The notes: generated by a model not told the origin, from the sequence alone. A DNA stretch of 64,000 bases from Dipteronia dyeriana (GCA_032871835.1 CM065296.1:13532001-13596000), one strand, 5' to 3'; shown: positions 1 to 13,385, counted from the first letter of the stretch. Made by a program: numbers and translations.

Positions 1-1140
1 GGAGTCACTATATCCTCGGACTACTTGTTTCAAAACAGAGACGATAGCGACAGTGGGGCGACCAAACACACAGTCTCCCTGTTATCGCATCTGACTCTGC
101 TATGAATGACCAAGATAGAGACGAAAGCGACCTGAAGGCGACTATTGGGAAATCAAGCAGAGCGACCTAGGGGTCGTAATTTCCATAATCCGTAGTGAAA
201 CGACATCGTTTTTGTATAAAACGACCATATAAAAGCGACTACAAAGGTCGTCCTGAAGTCGCACCTGCACGAAACTTGCTTTACAAATGCGTATGGACCC
301 CACTCCTAAGTCATTTTTGGGGGATGATTAATCATAAATAAAAATAGGATCTTATTTGATATGGTATGTTAGACTCTTTTGTACAGATAAAAAGTCGAAG
401 GGGTCCAGATTACGTCATTCTTTACTATAATTGCTCTTTTTCCCTAAACCGGTATTAAGAAACTTAATTCCACTTATTGAATTCAAACAGTACCATGAAT
501 ACCCTCTTGTTTAGATTTCAAGAAATGAAATAAAATTGGGACTGTCTTATTAAAAAAAATATAAGAAAGATAGTGGTTCTCGCATTTCGATTTAGAATGT
601 ATCCTTGCAAATTCACGGAGGTGGGGTATGCAAGAATTTTTGAAGCCATTCACTTACATATCGAAGTGAAAGGGAGAGGGAGGGGGGAGGGGGGAGGGGG
701 GAGGGGGGGGCAATCCGATTTTTTTTTTTAAGGGCAATCCGATTTTTTTTTTTAATTCAAACTCTTGTGATCTATGTTGCCATCTGACTTGGATCATAAA
801 TGGATTCCGTTTTATTTTTGTATCATTTGAACTCGATTAAATTTATGAAAAAAACATCTTTTATTCATAATATAGTTTTGAAAATTCCAAACAAGAAGTC
901 CATTTTATCAAAATTAGACAATTGAAAACAAACTGAAAACCAAGGGAGAAGCGACCTCCAGGCGATGTAGGCGAAGGTCTCCCAACGGTTGCTTTGGCCT
1001 CGGTTTTTTGATTACAACACCTACAAACATTCACCTAATTACAAAGTCCACTTGTCCTAACGTTAAGTTCACTCATAAAAATTCATTTGAAATCATCATA
1101 ATATTTAATAATGTATTTTGATGGCTAAACAATATAAATG
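1..1140. other. Unassigned DNA with clustered GCGAC motifs
   Basis: No gene is visible. The first 280 bases hold many copies of GCGAC or its complement GTCGC/GGTCG in both orientations (for example near 34, 57, 128, 138, 160, 172, 236 and 260), and more copies appear at 950-970. Dense short motifs in both orientations are typical of subterminal regions of CACTA or Mutator-like transposons, but I see no CACTA terminus here, so the element type is open. A G-rich minisatellite lies inside (separate entry). Confidence 0.3.
668..755 (+). repeat. G-rich (GGGGGA)n tract plus a duplicated T-run unit
   Basis: Positions 671-711 are runs of four to eight G separated by single A, a strong G-quadruplex-type sequence on the plus strand. 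It is followed by two head-to-tail copies of a unit of about 24 bases (GGGCAATCCGA followed by about eleven T) at about 708-731 and 732-755. It is seen directly and probably arose by replication slippage. Confidence 0.85.
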
Positions 1141-1142
1141 TC

Positions 1143-3607
1143 TCTAGCATCTTCAGGAATTTGAAGGTCACACGTAAGGTGCATCAAAGGGACCTTGCTC
1201 ACCAATATCATCTTCACACAAGCTCGCATAAAGGCAGATGCACTCCTCAGATTACTCAGCATATGCTGCTCTCAATCTCACAATCTTGTAGGATAATAAT
1301 GCCAGGAAACACAGGGCCAAAAAACATGTAAATTTATGTATTTCACAAACATCATACAGGTTTTCATTTGTTACTGTAATTTAATCTCACGGCTGACTGC
1401 TTCATTCAATGACTTCACTTATGCATAAATTATCTTCTTGATGGTCGAGCTTGCCCTACAACTAAAACCGAAATCTTTGGTTACCAGACAATGAATCAAA
1501 AGGCACTAAGGCAGTAACCTCAAGCTGTTAGTCAGTTAGTAATGTTAGACTCGTCTAACTTTTAAGCATGCTTTTGATTACAGAATCAGTCAAAAACCAA
1601 CAACAACGATACGCAAGGAATAATAATTTCAAGGTAAGCAACACAATTTTTCTAAGTAATGAACTAAAGAAAAACTCCAAACTCAAGACAACAACTTTTC
1701 AACTCATAGGACATCCATCATTCAAAAACAGTAAACTGTGGCAACTTCTGTTTCAGACTGCTCATTATGCAAACAAGTCAGAATAATACCAGATCATTCG
1801 GATGACAAGTCTGATGCCCACTTGACAATACGTCGATATCCACCACATATATTTGCTTGCAACCCTCCTGGTTTTCAAAAATTGTCTAGTAATTTAGATC
1901 ATGTTAGTCACAAAACAATATAAAATATAAATAGGTAATAAACAGGCCTATAACCAAAAGCGAATTTGCTAGTAGATTACTAATGAGAGAGAGAGATGAA
2001 TGCAAGATTGTTAGCATAACAAAAATTCAAGGTAATTGACAATGGCATCACCAAAGAAGATTGTTAGTAATTATAAAGAAATGGAAAATGAATGCAAGAT
2101 TCACTTTCAGTGAGATTATGTTAAATAATACGAAAGTGCTAATTGCTAGTAAATTACAAATGAGAGAGAGAGAGGAGATGAAACATTGAATTTTCATTTC
2201 TTAAATTACTCTGTTTTAACAATTAAATTACGAAAGACAACTGCAACTAAATATATATATTACATCAATGGTAGTCCGGTTACAAGACTAAAATGAAACA
2301 GAAAAGTAAATGAACTGATAAAACTTAAAAGTAATTGAAAACCTTGAATGAGTTAGTGATTATCTTCTAATCAACATGTTCTGTGCAAAAGGATATCATA
2401 TGGATAGAATAATACACATGCAAGAGAGTGAGGGACAGAGACAGGGAGATAAGGAGTAATTATTTTCTCAACTCAACAACTGATAGTGATATTGCTTACA
2501 ACTGTAATGTTACTATAAAATAAGACAGTAGACTGACAATTATTTTAACTTTAACTTCAAAAAAATGCATATGGTCGGAAACAAGTCGTTTTGGTAGAAT
2601 GTGAGAGGCACATTAATTCTAAAATAACTTTGTAAACAAAACCATAGGACTCTCTGTGTACATCTCAATCTTAAGGTTTGACAATCGTGCTTTCCAACAT
2701 ATAATTGTGTATCAAAGTTCAAACTACAAGAATGCACTTCCTTGCATTTGAATCATGAACCAAATGCTGGATAACGAGGGATGAATACTAGTAATACTAC
2801 ATTCTATTGAACTTACACTTTTAGAATTTATATATGCATTCCCCAAGAAAGAGATTGGTGCAGACAGTTTTGAATTATAAGAAAGTTATTATCTGATGGA
2901 TATTGAGTTATCAAAATATAAGAACCTGAGTTTCCTGATGCAATCTTCAATTTGTGGCCATCTGGTACTTCAAATACATGATTGCCCCGTATCATGGGAG
3001 AAAGCATCAGTAGAGGATTTCAGTTCAAAAAACCGGCAAGGCATATGAAAAACAAGTCAAAATAATTAAATTAAAGTATCAGGAACCAAGAAAATTCCTC
3101 AATTGATCAAATGCAATAATAAAAAATTCCCAATTCCATGGACGGTAAAAAATTTACGGGTGTAGGTTAAATGAGCACATGTGTGTTTGTGCATGTGAGA
3201 ATGAAAATGTTGCCTAAGTTAACAGGGATGACATCTGAATGGTTACATCATCCTACATTAAATATAAGGATTGGTTCAAGTCAACGCTACCTGTAGAGTA
3301 CCATTTTTAGCATCAAATTCAGCATTCCTATGCAGTATGACCTTAAATGCCCCTAGCCTCTTCACACCATGCTTCTAGTAAGTATTGTCTCCATGGCTCC
3401 AATCAATTCCTTCATTTAGAACTTTGACATTATGTAGTTTACATCTTCCACACCTGGATATATTGACTCATAAATGAATCTACGAAATAAATAGCTAATA
3501 TTATTGAAAATTCAAAGAAATGAACTAAATAAATTACCTGTGTCATCGGTTCAACATTTTCATTATTCCTAGTTGAGCCCATAACGTTTTCAGCCACAAT
3601 GATCAGG
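1143..3607 (-). pseudogene. Candidate downstream exons of an unrecognised gene
   Basis: Four minus-strand segments have exon-like borders. 3538-3607 has a TACTAAAC branch-like site, a pyrimidine tract and GGCAG before it, and CAG|GTAATT after it; it reads LIIVAENVMGSTRNNENV. 3291-3453 has CCAG before and CAG|GTAGCG after, and its end reads HRNAEFDAKNGTLQ. 2926 to about 3015 ends CAG|GTTCTT and reads VFEVPDGHKLKIASG. 1143 to about 1290 reads CICLYASLCEDDIGEQ and ends in a stop. In-frame stops in the second and fourth segments and a phase mismatch with the upstream exons suggest a decayed gene. I do not recognise the family. By strand and order they are likely the 3' part of the gene that starts at 17077, now separated by the retrotransposon at 3741-16325. 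The LTR-free stretch between segments reads as intron. This is an inference from splice-site appearance only. Confidence 0.3.
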
Positions 3608-4564
3608 CTGCCATCAAGGGGAAAAGAGTAACCGGTTTAGTATAAAAAGACAACAACCTCTCTCGCCTTAATCAAACTCTATATCAGAACATAATAACCT
3701 GAACATTCCTCCACAAAAATTCTGCAACCTCTATTTGTAATGAAAATTCCCTACAACCCTACAATGTGTGTCTAACAATTGATTACCAACTTTTTGTTCA
3801 GAAGTCAAAATAAAAAAACAACTTCAATCTAGTCAAAACAACAATCAAGTGTAAAATACGGAAAATAAATAACACTTGATTTTTATGTGGAAACGCTTAA
3901 CAAGGAATAAACCACAGGCTAACCATTTAGCCACTTTGATCCTCAAATCCACTATTGTAATGATGATTACAACCTAGGTTGACCTCCCGTCACAAAATTC
4001 TTGATTACTAATCCACCACTACTGTCCGTTGGCCTTAATAGCAATTTTAGACCTAAGGTGCTTGACCCCTACACACGGTAGGCACAAGTCTTAACTCACA
4101 AGAGAAGAATTAACACAACCTAAGGTGAATATATGCAATATTCAAGAAGTTAAAATGAAAGGTTAAACATTAAAGATTATCTAGGTATGGATGAACATGT
4201 TAAAGACATTCCTATATATCATGAGGCAATATGGCATTCATACAACCTAGCTATATGTGCAAATCAAACCCACCCTATATGCAATAGCTACCACAAACAA
4301 CTCATAAAGCACAATGAAGATGCAATCTTGAAACTAGTCAAGTAATATAAATGCTATCTTATAAAGCAAGATCATGTGATGAGATGCAAAAAATGTTCTA
4401 ACTACAAGTCATGTGAGTAATAATGAAAACCCATGAGAAATCATACCTAGAACATGCTAGATGATGGGTTTTGAATTTGGATGAGTAAAGTTGGAATCTT
4501 GAAAGTCTCTCACTAGCAAAAAAAAAAAAATTCTCTCCAAAAATATATAATTTTTGCTCACGGG

Positions 4565-5150
4565 TAGGGATGGCAATTATATCCAGACCCGCGAGTACCG
4601 AATCGAACCCGAACCGCTTGGGTCGGGTATGGGTCCTCACATTTGGGTCACGGGTCGGGCCTTGGTAAAAAATTATAGACCTGATTTGGGTTCGGATCGG
4701 GTCTGGGTCTAAGTCAAAAACCCATACCCAGACCCATGGACCCGATTAGTACAAAACATCTTTGTTATTTCAATTCTCAACCTAATAGTTAATCATCTAT
4801 GTTATTTTTTTTATTTCAATTCAAATCAATTATTCATTAATTGAACAAGTTTTACTGGTTAAAAATTGAATAGGTAAAAATAAAAATAGAAAGGAAAAAC
4901 GAAAAAAGTGAGTTTTATTAAAGGTTTTACGGGTCCGTAGGTCCGCGGGTCTAGACCCGAACCCATTATTTTTCATGGGTCCTCGAGGCAGGTTTGGGTC
5001 TGTTGAAGACCTGGGGGTTCAGACTCAAACCCGAACCCAAAAAATTTCACGAGTCTCGGTCTGGGTCTGGATCTGGATCTAGGTCCAATTTTTTTTGATG
5101 GTCTGGGTCTGGGTCTGGGTCTGGTAGGACCTAAACCATTGCCATCTTTA
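4565..5150. mobile_element. hAT-type MITE rich in GGGTC repeats
   Basis: Termini are TAGGGATGGCAAT and, inverted, TAAAGATGGCAAT. They are flanked by a perfect 8-bp target duplication ctcacggg (4557-4564 and 5151-5158), the hallmark length for hAT transposons. The other LTR copy (near 10325) lacks the insert. The ends are filled with short GGGTC/GGGTCTG motifs in both orientations; the middle is AT-rich. There is no coding capacity, and small open frames here are artefacts of the repeats. It is non-autonomous and must have used a transposase made elsewhere. Confidence 0.85.
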
Positions 5151-5165
5151 CTCACGGGGTGCCAC

Positions 5166-5208
5166 CGAATGGAAGAGAAGAATATATATATATATATATA
5201 TATATATA
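5166..5208. repeat. (TA)n microsatellite in the LTR
   Basis: A pure TA run. In the sister LTR the same TA tract is the site of the 5.3-kb insertion (10370-15678). Confidence 0.85.
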
Positions 5209-5860
5209 CTTTAACACACAAAACGCACAGCATTTGACATTTGAGAGAATAATTCAATTAAGAATAATTCAGTGAGGTGAGCTCACGTGAGAGGCTTCAA
5301 GAGGACCAATTATTTATCAAGTCAAATCCACTCGAGCAATAAGGAATCACAACTCAAATAGAGTTCACATGCAACCAAAGCACTCAATACAAATATGGAA
5401 AATTACATAAATTTCCACTCTAAGCTCGAAATCGAATTCCGATTTTCGATAAAAACATGGAATGTCCCAAATATCTCGGAAATCATCCGAAACACATAGA
5501 TAAGTCTCCAATCGAACGAAACTCATCTAGAGACAAGTCCACACACAGTTGGACTCGAAAAAAATACGAAAAATATCAAAAATATATTTCTTTGAAATAC
5601 AATGAGATTTTACCAACCATACCAAAACAAGCACAAATAATAAAATGCATGAGATGTGTGTGTACACTCTAAATCTCTTCAATTGAGAGTTAAGACTTGT
5701 AAATTACCTTCCTTGAAGATCTTGATGTCTAAAATGAGGTCCATTAGTATTTGAGGAGATTTCTTCAATCCTAAGCTACCCTTACATAGTTGAACCCCAG
5801 GTCCATTAGCATTGTGTTTTTGTTAACGAAATAAGCCAATAAAAAAATGAGGCACTTACA

Positions 5861-7118
5861 ATCTCCCCTTTTGGCTATTTCGTGACAAAACCAATACTCA
5901 CAAATCATCCTCACAAAATCAAACCAACGAGAGGTCAACAAACACATATTCTACATTATAAAGAGATACCTAAAAGCTAGGTCTTCAAATCTTCCATCTC
6001 TTGTAGAATATCTATCCCTACAAAACAAGATAACTACACTTTCCAAGACAAGTGTATGTGAGGTGGTCAAGTAAAATAAAAATAACAAGCAATTTGCATA
6101 AAAAAAACGTACAAGCAACATGCAACACAATGAAAAAGCAAATGCTCCCCCTAAATGGGTTACTCTCCCTCAACAAGTCACTCTCAACTCCCCAATTCCC
6201 CATAAATCCACATTTCTCCCCCTTTTTTATCACAAGATAGACAAAGGGTTATTCCCCAAGCGGGTCACTTTAGCAAAGAGAGATATTTGCAAGATACATG
6301 CATAATCATATACAACAACTTTATGCAATTTAATTAAGTGAGAGAGAAGCAAGGAAGTTTGAGTTAACAAAAAATTGTGAGAATATTGCTTTGAATGGAA
6401 GACATGCAACATCAAAGTTTAAGCCATGGTATTTGGCAAAGCAAATATCAAAAGAGTTTCCAAAAGAAGTCAAACCAATTTGCACCCTTTTGTCATAATT
6501 AAACAAGATATAGAATTAAACTCTTAACACACACAAAGACAATGTTTTCAATTCTTAATAACCAACCAAGACATGAATATAAAATCTTTATTGATTGAAT
6601 GGATAAGAAATCCTTATTGGTTGTTGTCTTGTTCAACCATCAAGAAAAGAGAAAAGACTAAATTTGGATGATACATCCTTATTTATTGAATGGTCACAAG
6701 GTTCTTATTAAGTTTAGCCTTGTCAATTGCTTCTCCGCATAATTTTACGCAAATACTCATGCATAATATTTAAGCATGTCAAGATCAAGTTTACATGAAC
6801 ATGGAGATAAATCATGGGTCAATCAAATGTACTCCCCAATCAATTTTCCTGGTCCAAAAATGCATGCTTGAACATAAATGAGACAATGATTGCAAACAAA
6901 GCAAATGCACACTTACTAAAGAAAATCACTTAATCATATATGTGCAACCAAGATGCTCAATTAATTAATTAAAGAGCATAAAAATGAACAAATTTTTGCT
7001 TATTTCAATGCAAGGTCGCTCTCTTTGCTTGAGATCCCCATATGGATCAATCACAAACCAAGTCAACGAGGAATATAAGTCCCTATAGACTTACTAAGTC
7101 CATTGGACCTAGCTATGT
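5861..7118 (-). other. Non-coding internal region with polypurine tracts
   Basis: This lies between the gag remains and the 3' LTR, where an autonomous relative would carry pol and possibly an env-like gene. No recognisable protein is encoded. On the minus strand it holds a polypurine tract immediately next to the 3' LTR (complement of atctccccttttgg, 5861-5874) and further G-rich tracts near 6145, 6217, 6255 and 6830. Repeated internal polypurine tracts are a known Sirevirus trait. Confidence 0.5.
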
Positions 7119-9296
7119 CTATGGGAGAAACTTTAGCACAACAGCATGTGGGTTCATCCTTTTAATCCACTTAGGTGACACAAATCCATTCCTAGTGGAT
7201 ATAGTCATCACATTCCTCCTAGGATCATTAACTCTAGACTTTCTAGGCACATGCAAGTTGTCTCTAGCCCTATTCTTTTCAATCCTGCTTTTAGTTCTAT
7301 ACATTTTAATAAATTTGAAGCAATTTGGTCTAAAATGACCATCAACACCATAAAAATGACATGTAGGAATGAAGTAAGAGGTCATACCATTCCTTTGTGA
7401 GTACAAAGGAGATTTTCCATGTCTTTAAGCTTGTTGTTGGTGTTGGATTGGTTCACTTCTCCTTTGCTGTTGAGTTGGAGAAGATTGCTTCGTTGGTTGA
7501 ACTTGCATGACTTGTTTCTTGGCTTGGAGATATTTGAGTTGTGGGAAGCTTTCTTAATGTGCTATAGCTTGTTGTGGTTGAATTTTGGTTTGACATTTTG
7601 TTGGAACCTTGACTTGAGCTAGCCTTGAGGATTCTCCAACTTCAACCTTTCTTGTTAGTTGTTATGGGATTTGAACTTCTTTCACCGCTCTTGACTCTCA
7701 ACAAAAGTAGTATTCTTCAAGGAAATGGTATCCATGCCTTCTATATACCCTAAGCCCTTCTTATCACTAGGCCTCTTCCCACTTGATAACATTTTGTCAA
7801 GTTTCTCAGTTCCGGAGGTCATCTTGGCATTCAAATCTTTTGCCTCTCTAAGCTCGTCCTTCAAGCTTTCTTCACTCTTCTTAGCAATGACAAGCTCCAA
7901 CTTCAAACTTTCTTCCATTTCTCTTGCACTCTTCACTTTCTCACTTAAGTGAGTCATCTTGGAAGTCAATTCGAGATTCTCTATTTTTAACTTTTGAATC
8001 TCCTTCTTCTTCAATCTAGAGCTTTGAAAAAGCTCAATGAACCCTTCAAGGTCCATGTCTTATACATTTCCACTTGTAGAATAAGATGAAGAACTTCTAT
8101 CACTAGTGTCTCTTGTTGTCACATTTACAACACTTCCAAAAGTAGCTTCATCAATCACACTTCCAGCTACTTTATCTTCAATTTCTCCTTTAGAGTCACA
8201 AATTAAGGCATTGTTTCCTTCTTCAATATCTTCCACAAGAGAGGCTCCAAATTTCGTGTAGTTAGGAACATTCTATTCATCACTTGAAAATCTTTTTCAA
8301 TTTCATTATCACTCCAAGTAGCTGTCATAGCTTTTCCTTTCTTCTTTTTCTTCAAATATGCACACTCAAAAGCAAATTGACCAAACCCACTACACTCAAA
8401 ACATTGAATGCTTTTCTTGGAGTCCTTCATGGAGTCCCTCTCTTGGGTTTTCTCCATCTTCTTGAAGTGTGTCTTCTTTTTGAAGTCATTCTCCTTGGAG
8501 CTATTACCATTCTTTTAAAGCTTCAAAAATTTCTTAAATCTCTTCACCATCAAGGCCATGTCCTCATCTGAGTCATGCTCCTCATTCTCTACATTGGAGG
8601 TCTTCAAGGCTATTCTCTTTTGCTTCTTTGGAGGTGTAGGTGTAGAAGAACATCTAGACTCATAGGCTAGAAGTCTTCCAATCGCTTCACTAGGCTTAAT
8701 TTCCTTGTAGCCACTATTTTCTTCAAGTGCCGTCATCATGTAATCAAATCTCTTAGGAAGTGACCTCATGATCTTTTGCTTGATTCTTCTATCTGAGTAG
8801 GGATCACTTAGTTGATGGCTTTGGTTAACAGTGCTCATCAACTTCACTTGGAAATCATTAAAGCACTAGTCCTCTTCCATCCTAATCGTCTCAAATTGCA
8901 TTTGAAGGACTTGGAGCTTGGAGTCCTTGACTACCTCGGTTCCTTCATGGGCCATCTTTAGAATCTCCTATGTCTCTTTGGTAATCCTAGTCATTGAATC
9001 AACTTATACTGGTTGTCATCCATGGCACACAAAATGCCATGCATTGCCTTGTTGTTCCACTTGGAAGCTTCAAGTTCTTGTATGCTCCATTGAGACTTAG
9101 GTTTCAAAACTTCATCTCCTTCTTTGGTGGTCATTGTTGGAGGAGTTTAGCCATTTTCAATTGCCATCCATGCACAGTCATCTATTTGGTAAATATAAGA
9201 CTCCATTTTTCCTTTCCATGTGGCAGAATTATCACCCAAAAGCAAATGTGGTCTTATGCTTGAAACTCCCTCTTTACTCAAACCAAGCTCACTCAT
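7119..9296 (-). pseudogene. Gag polyprotein remnant of the gag-only element
   Basis: Reading from the ATG at 9296, the N-terminus contains GVSSIRPHLLLG and TWKGKMESYIYQID, the usual Copia gag opening. Around 8515-8847 comes IMRSLPKRFDYMMTALEE, typical of the gag_pre family. At 8203-8457 there is a CCHC zinc knuckle in which the histidine position is altered (CFECSGFGQFAFEC). At 7682-8056 there is a Lys/Glu/Leu-rich coiled coil. At 7119-7406 there is a second, degenerate knuckle (CHFYGVDGHFRPNC) that has lost its second cysteine. Stops and frameshifts separate every block, so no full-length protein can be made. Gag would form the particle that packages the element RNA. Two knuckles with a coiled coil between them fit a Sirevirus-type gag. 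Confidence 0.7.
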
Positions 9297-9418
9297 AGTG
9301 TTTGGGCTATAAATGAGATGCAAATGAAATGCAACAAACAAAATGCAAAAACAAACACACAAAATGCAAAATGCAAGAAACATATAAAACACGGATCACC
9401 TAAGTATGTCTAGGCACT

Positions 9419-9431
9419 GGCTCTGATACCA
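9419..9431 (-). promoter_or_regulatory. Primer binding site (initiator tRNA-Met type)
   Basis: The minus strand reads TGGTATCAGAGCC, two bases after the 5' LTR end at 9434. It is the standard plant Copia primer site for initiator tRNA-Met and fixes both the LTR border and the orientation. Confidence 0.85.
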
Positions 9432-10433
9432 ATTGAAAATTTTCTACAATGCGTGTATCTAATAACCTAGAGGGGGGAATACGTTTTAACACAATTGATT
9501 ACCAACTTTTTGTTAAGAAGTCAATATTAAAAAAAAACAACCCCAATCTAGTCAAAACAACAATCAAGTGTAAAATGCAGAAAATAAATAACACTTGATT
9601 TTTACGTGGAAACCCTTAACAACGGAAAATCCACGGGCTAACCATTTAACCACTTCGATCCTTAAATCTACTATTGTAATGATGATTACAATCTAGGTTG
9701 ACCTCTCATCACACAATTCTCGGTTACTAATCCACCACTATTACCCGTAGGTATTAATAGTGATTTTAGACCTAAGGTGCTTGGCTCAAGGTGCTTGACC
9801 CCTACACGCGGTAGGCATAAGTCTTAACTCACAAGACAAGAGATAACACAACCTAAGGTGAATATATACAATATTCAAGAAGCTAAAATGCAAGGTTAAA
9901 CATTTAAGCTTATCTAGGCATGGATGAACATGTGAAAGACATTCCTAGATATCATGAGGCTATATGGCATTCATACAACCTAGCTATATGTGCAAATCAA
10001 ACCCTATATGCAATAGCTACCACAAACAACTCACAAAGCATAATAAAAATGCAATCTTTAAACTAATCAAGTAAAAAAGATGCAATCTTGAAACTAGTTC
10101 AGTAATATAAATGATATCTTATAAAGCAAGAACATATGAAGAGATGTCAAATATGTTCTAACTACAAGTCAAGTGAGTAATAATGAAAACCCATGAGAAA
10201 TCATACCTAGAACATGCTAGATGATGTTTGAAGATGATGTGTGAAGATTTAGATGAGTAGAGTTGGAATCTTGAAAGTCACTCACTTGTAAAAAAAAACT
10301 TTCTCTCCAAAAATATATAATTGTTCCTAAAGGGGTGCCACCGAAAGGAAAAGAAGAAATATATATATTTAGGTTTTTCAAATCAGAGGTGCACGTTACT
10401 ACAAATTATATATATTTACAAATTACATATATG

Positions 10434-10466
<33 letters not shown>

Positions 10467-10576
10467 GAAATACCCCTTTTTAGTAAAAAATTAAGGTGGT
10501 TTATTGTTTCTACCCAACATTAATAATTGTATTGATTTTATCCAATTTTTGACTATGAAGACCCAAATGCCCCTCA
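10467..10576 (+). repeat. Left terminal inverted repeat
   Basis: Pairs imperfectly with 15569-15677. The best-matching core is 10500-10522 against 15628-15653. Confidence 0.65.
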
Positions 10577-11284
10577 TTTATTCATTATTTATTTTATTAT
10601 TCATTTATTCATTATTTGTTTTATTAATTTTCTTTTTGTCTAAAAAGTTTGTCTTCTCTCTCTATTTGTTAGGTCACGGTCTACCATTTCTTTTTGTATG
10701 GAAAGTTTTCTTCTCTCTCTCTTTTCTTGTTCACGATCTACCATTTTTTTTGTTTGAAATATTTTCTTCTCTTAATTTTCTTCGAACCACCGGTCTCCCA
10801 TTTTCGATCTTCATTCTCTGTCATCGTGGGTCTCCCATTGCTGCTCCTTTATCCTTCAATTTCTTGGATCGGTTGTCTCCCATGTCCAAATTACAGGTCT
10901 TATTTTTTTTTTCATTTTGTTTAAATACAGGTCTGAAATACATGTCTCCCATTTTCGATCTTCATTTTCGCTCCTTCGTCCTTCAATTTCTACAATCGGT
11001 TGTCTCCCATGTCCGAAATACAATTAAATCAAAAATCTCACTTCAATTTCTACCATTGTTGAAACTGTAAATCCATTTTTTTGTCTCTATAAATCACATA
11101 AAACCCATATATAGGAGATTCAATTTTTGGTTAGAATTTCAGGGATTGGGATTTGTATTATGCTGATTTCATGATGAATCGAGATGATGCAGGTCCTTCT
11201 TATAGAGGTATGATTTTGAAACCCTATGTTAATTTGTTTCATTTTTAGATTTGATAGTGAATTTAGGTTGAAGAAGATGGTTTG

Positions 11285-11795
11285 CATCAATGTGTTTAAT
11301 TGATTAACCGTGGTGTATTTAATTGATTAATTGTTGTGTATTTAATTTGTTTGGCCTGGTGTGTTTAGTTTGGTTTGGCCTGGTGAGCTGAATTGAGTGC
11401 GGTGTGTTTAATTGGGTTGCCCCAATGTGTTTAATTGGTTTCTATTGGTGTGTTTAATTAGTTTGCACCGGTGTGTTTAATTAGTTTGTGTGTTTAATTG
11501 GGTTGTTCTAGTGTGTTTAATTTGGTTCGCTCCGGTGTGTTTAACTGGGTTGCTTTAGTGTGTTTAATTTGGTTCGTCCATGTGTGTTTAATTGGGCCGC
11601 ATCGGTGTGTTTAATTGGTTTGCCGGTATGTGTTTAATTGGTTTACTGTGGTGTGTTTAATATGGTTTGCCATGGTGTGTTTAATTTGGTTTGCCCTTGT
11701 GTGTTTAATTAGGGGTTGCATTGGTGTGTTTAATTGGGTGTCCCCAATGTGTTTAATTGGGTTACCCTAATATGTTTAATTGGTTGCATCTTGTT
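11285..11795 (+). repeat. Tandem array, motif GTGTGTTTAATTGG
   Basis: About 20 diverged units of roughly 20-28 bases, each with TGTGTTTAATTGG or TGTGTTTAATTTGG followed by a variable TTG/GCC spacer. It is the inverted partner of the array at 13386-14215. Confidence 0.85.
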
Positions 11796-12944
11796 TAATG
11801 TATAACTGGTTTAATAAACTGACATCTAAATGTGAGATTTTTATTGGTTCAGATGCAGGAATATAACCAATGAATTTTGTAGGTTTTGTAAAAAGAAATT
11901 TATCTACTTCAGTTCTGATTTCTACAAAACAAGCACCTGGTTGGAAAGCTATTCCAATGTCATTTTTCCCATTGGACACCAAGCGAATGAAATATTTTCA
12001 AAAAATCGTATTTGTGTTATAGGATTATGTTGAATTTTTTATGAACTTAGTTGTATTTCATGAACTACGTTGAAATTATATTTCACGTAAGGATTTTATA
12101 TTTTGTTGAAAACACTTTTTTTGAAATTGTGATGAAACTAATGTTGATGATTATTTATTGATGAAACAGTTTATTTATTAAGGATTTTGTATTTTGTATG
12201 AAGCATGTCATTGTTAACAGATTTAGTGTGTTAAAAGTGAAAATTTTTGGTGTTTTAATAATCTGCCACCATCCACCAAAATTATCAGATTTGCTGTAAC
12301 TCCATCAAGGAAAAAAAAAACAAATTAACACATGACAATATTCTACTCTAAAGATTTTTCATGTATTGAAATTGAGGCAACAACACGATTATAATCCTAA
12401 ACATTATATGATATAGATATAATATGATATAGATATTATATGATATGACCATAATGTCTAAACAATAAAAACATTGCAATAATTTGTAGAAAAAATACTA
12501 GTGACAAATTGAAATGTAAAAATTACAATAATATATTTAGGCATAGTCACTAAATCACCCCACCGACTTGAATTTTCTACACTAAATCACTATTTCCTAA
12601 CATTCACCTATTTATCGGTTCCGTAATACCCATTAATTGTATACTAGTTTTGAGGTTGGACAGACGATCTCCTCTTCTCGGGATTCGCACTTCCGGCCCT
12701 TTTTCTATTCATTGAAAAAACGAAAAATTAGTTTCATAATCAAATTTCTCAACTTGAGTTCTCATCATCTCACTCTAGTTATCTAAAGTATCCAAATCCT
12801 TTAAAATAAACAAACTTAACATAAGCTAAAACACTCAAATCCATAAATATTAACTAATTGGAGCACATATGATCCAGGTTCACCGACTATAAGATACAAC
12901 ACAAGCAACTGGTTCTATAGGACAATTTTTACAAAAACCTTTTT

Positions 12945-13075
12945 TAAAGGCAATTTATTGATGGAGACAAAGCACAAAAACAGATCAAACAAGGGACCCT
13001 AGCAAAGGGACCAAAACAATAACAACATCAACATCAGGCCGCAGAAAGAAAAAAGATACAGAAAAACAAAACGAA
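12945..13075 (-). mobile_element. Possible truncated LINE 3' tail
   Basis: The minus strand is T/G-rich and ends with a CAATAAATTG polyadenylation-like signal before a short A-run, the usual look of a 5'-truncated plant L1 tail. No reverse transcriptase is present, so this rests on composition alone. Confidence 0.3.
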
Positions 13076-13385
13076 AACATATCAAACATCTCTCCAATCA
13101 ACATAGACAAATCAAACTTCTCCCTAAACTTTTGTATTAACTAAAAACTGGTATCAAACCAATCAATGATTTTCCTACCCAATCCAAACCCAAATCAAAA
13201 TCCAAATCAAATTCAAATTCGAAATCGAGTGTTATCAATTGGAAAATTGTGTTGCTATTAACTTATTTTATGTTCATGTAATTTTATTTTGTGAAATGAA
13301 TTTCAGTAGTTAGCATAATTTTTTTTTAAAATACAACCAATGTGATGATTATTCAATTATGTTGTTAAAAAAATTATACAAATGA

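Larger units (their letters stand above)
3741..5860 (-). repeat. 3' LTR of the gag-only element
   Basis: On the minus strand it starts TGTAAGTGCC at 5860 and ends TTTTCA at 3741. It matches 9434-10365 and 15679-16325 throughout (for example the block at 3870-4090 against 9590-9830, and 5210-5850 against 15700-16325). It differs by carrying a 586-bp hAT-type MITE that the other LTR lacks. Confidence 0.8.

Noticed and set aside
10504..11070. 188-residue hydrophobic open frame
   Set aside because: Phe/Leu/Ser-rich translation of CT-rich imperfect repeats inside the Mutator-like element; no domain, no codon pattern of a gene.
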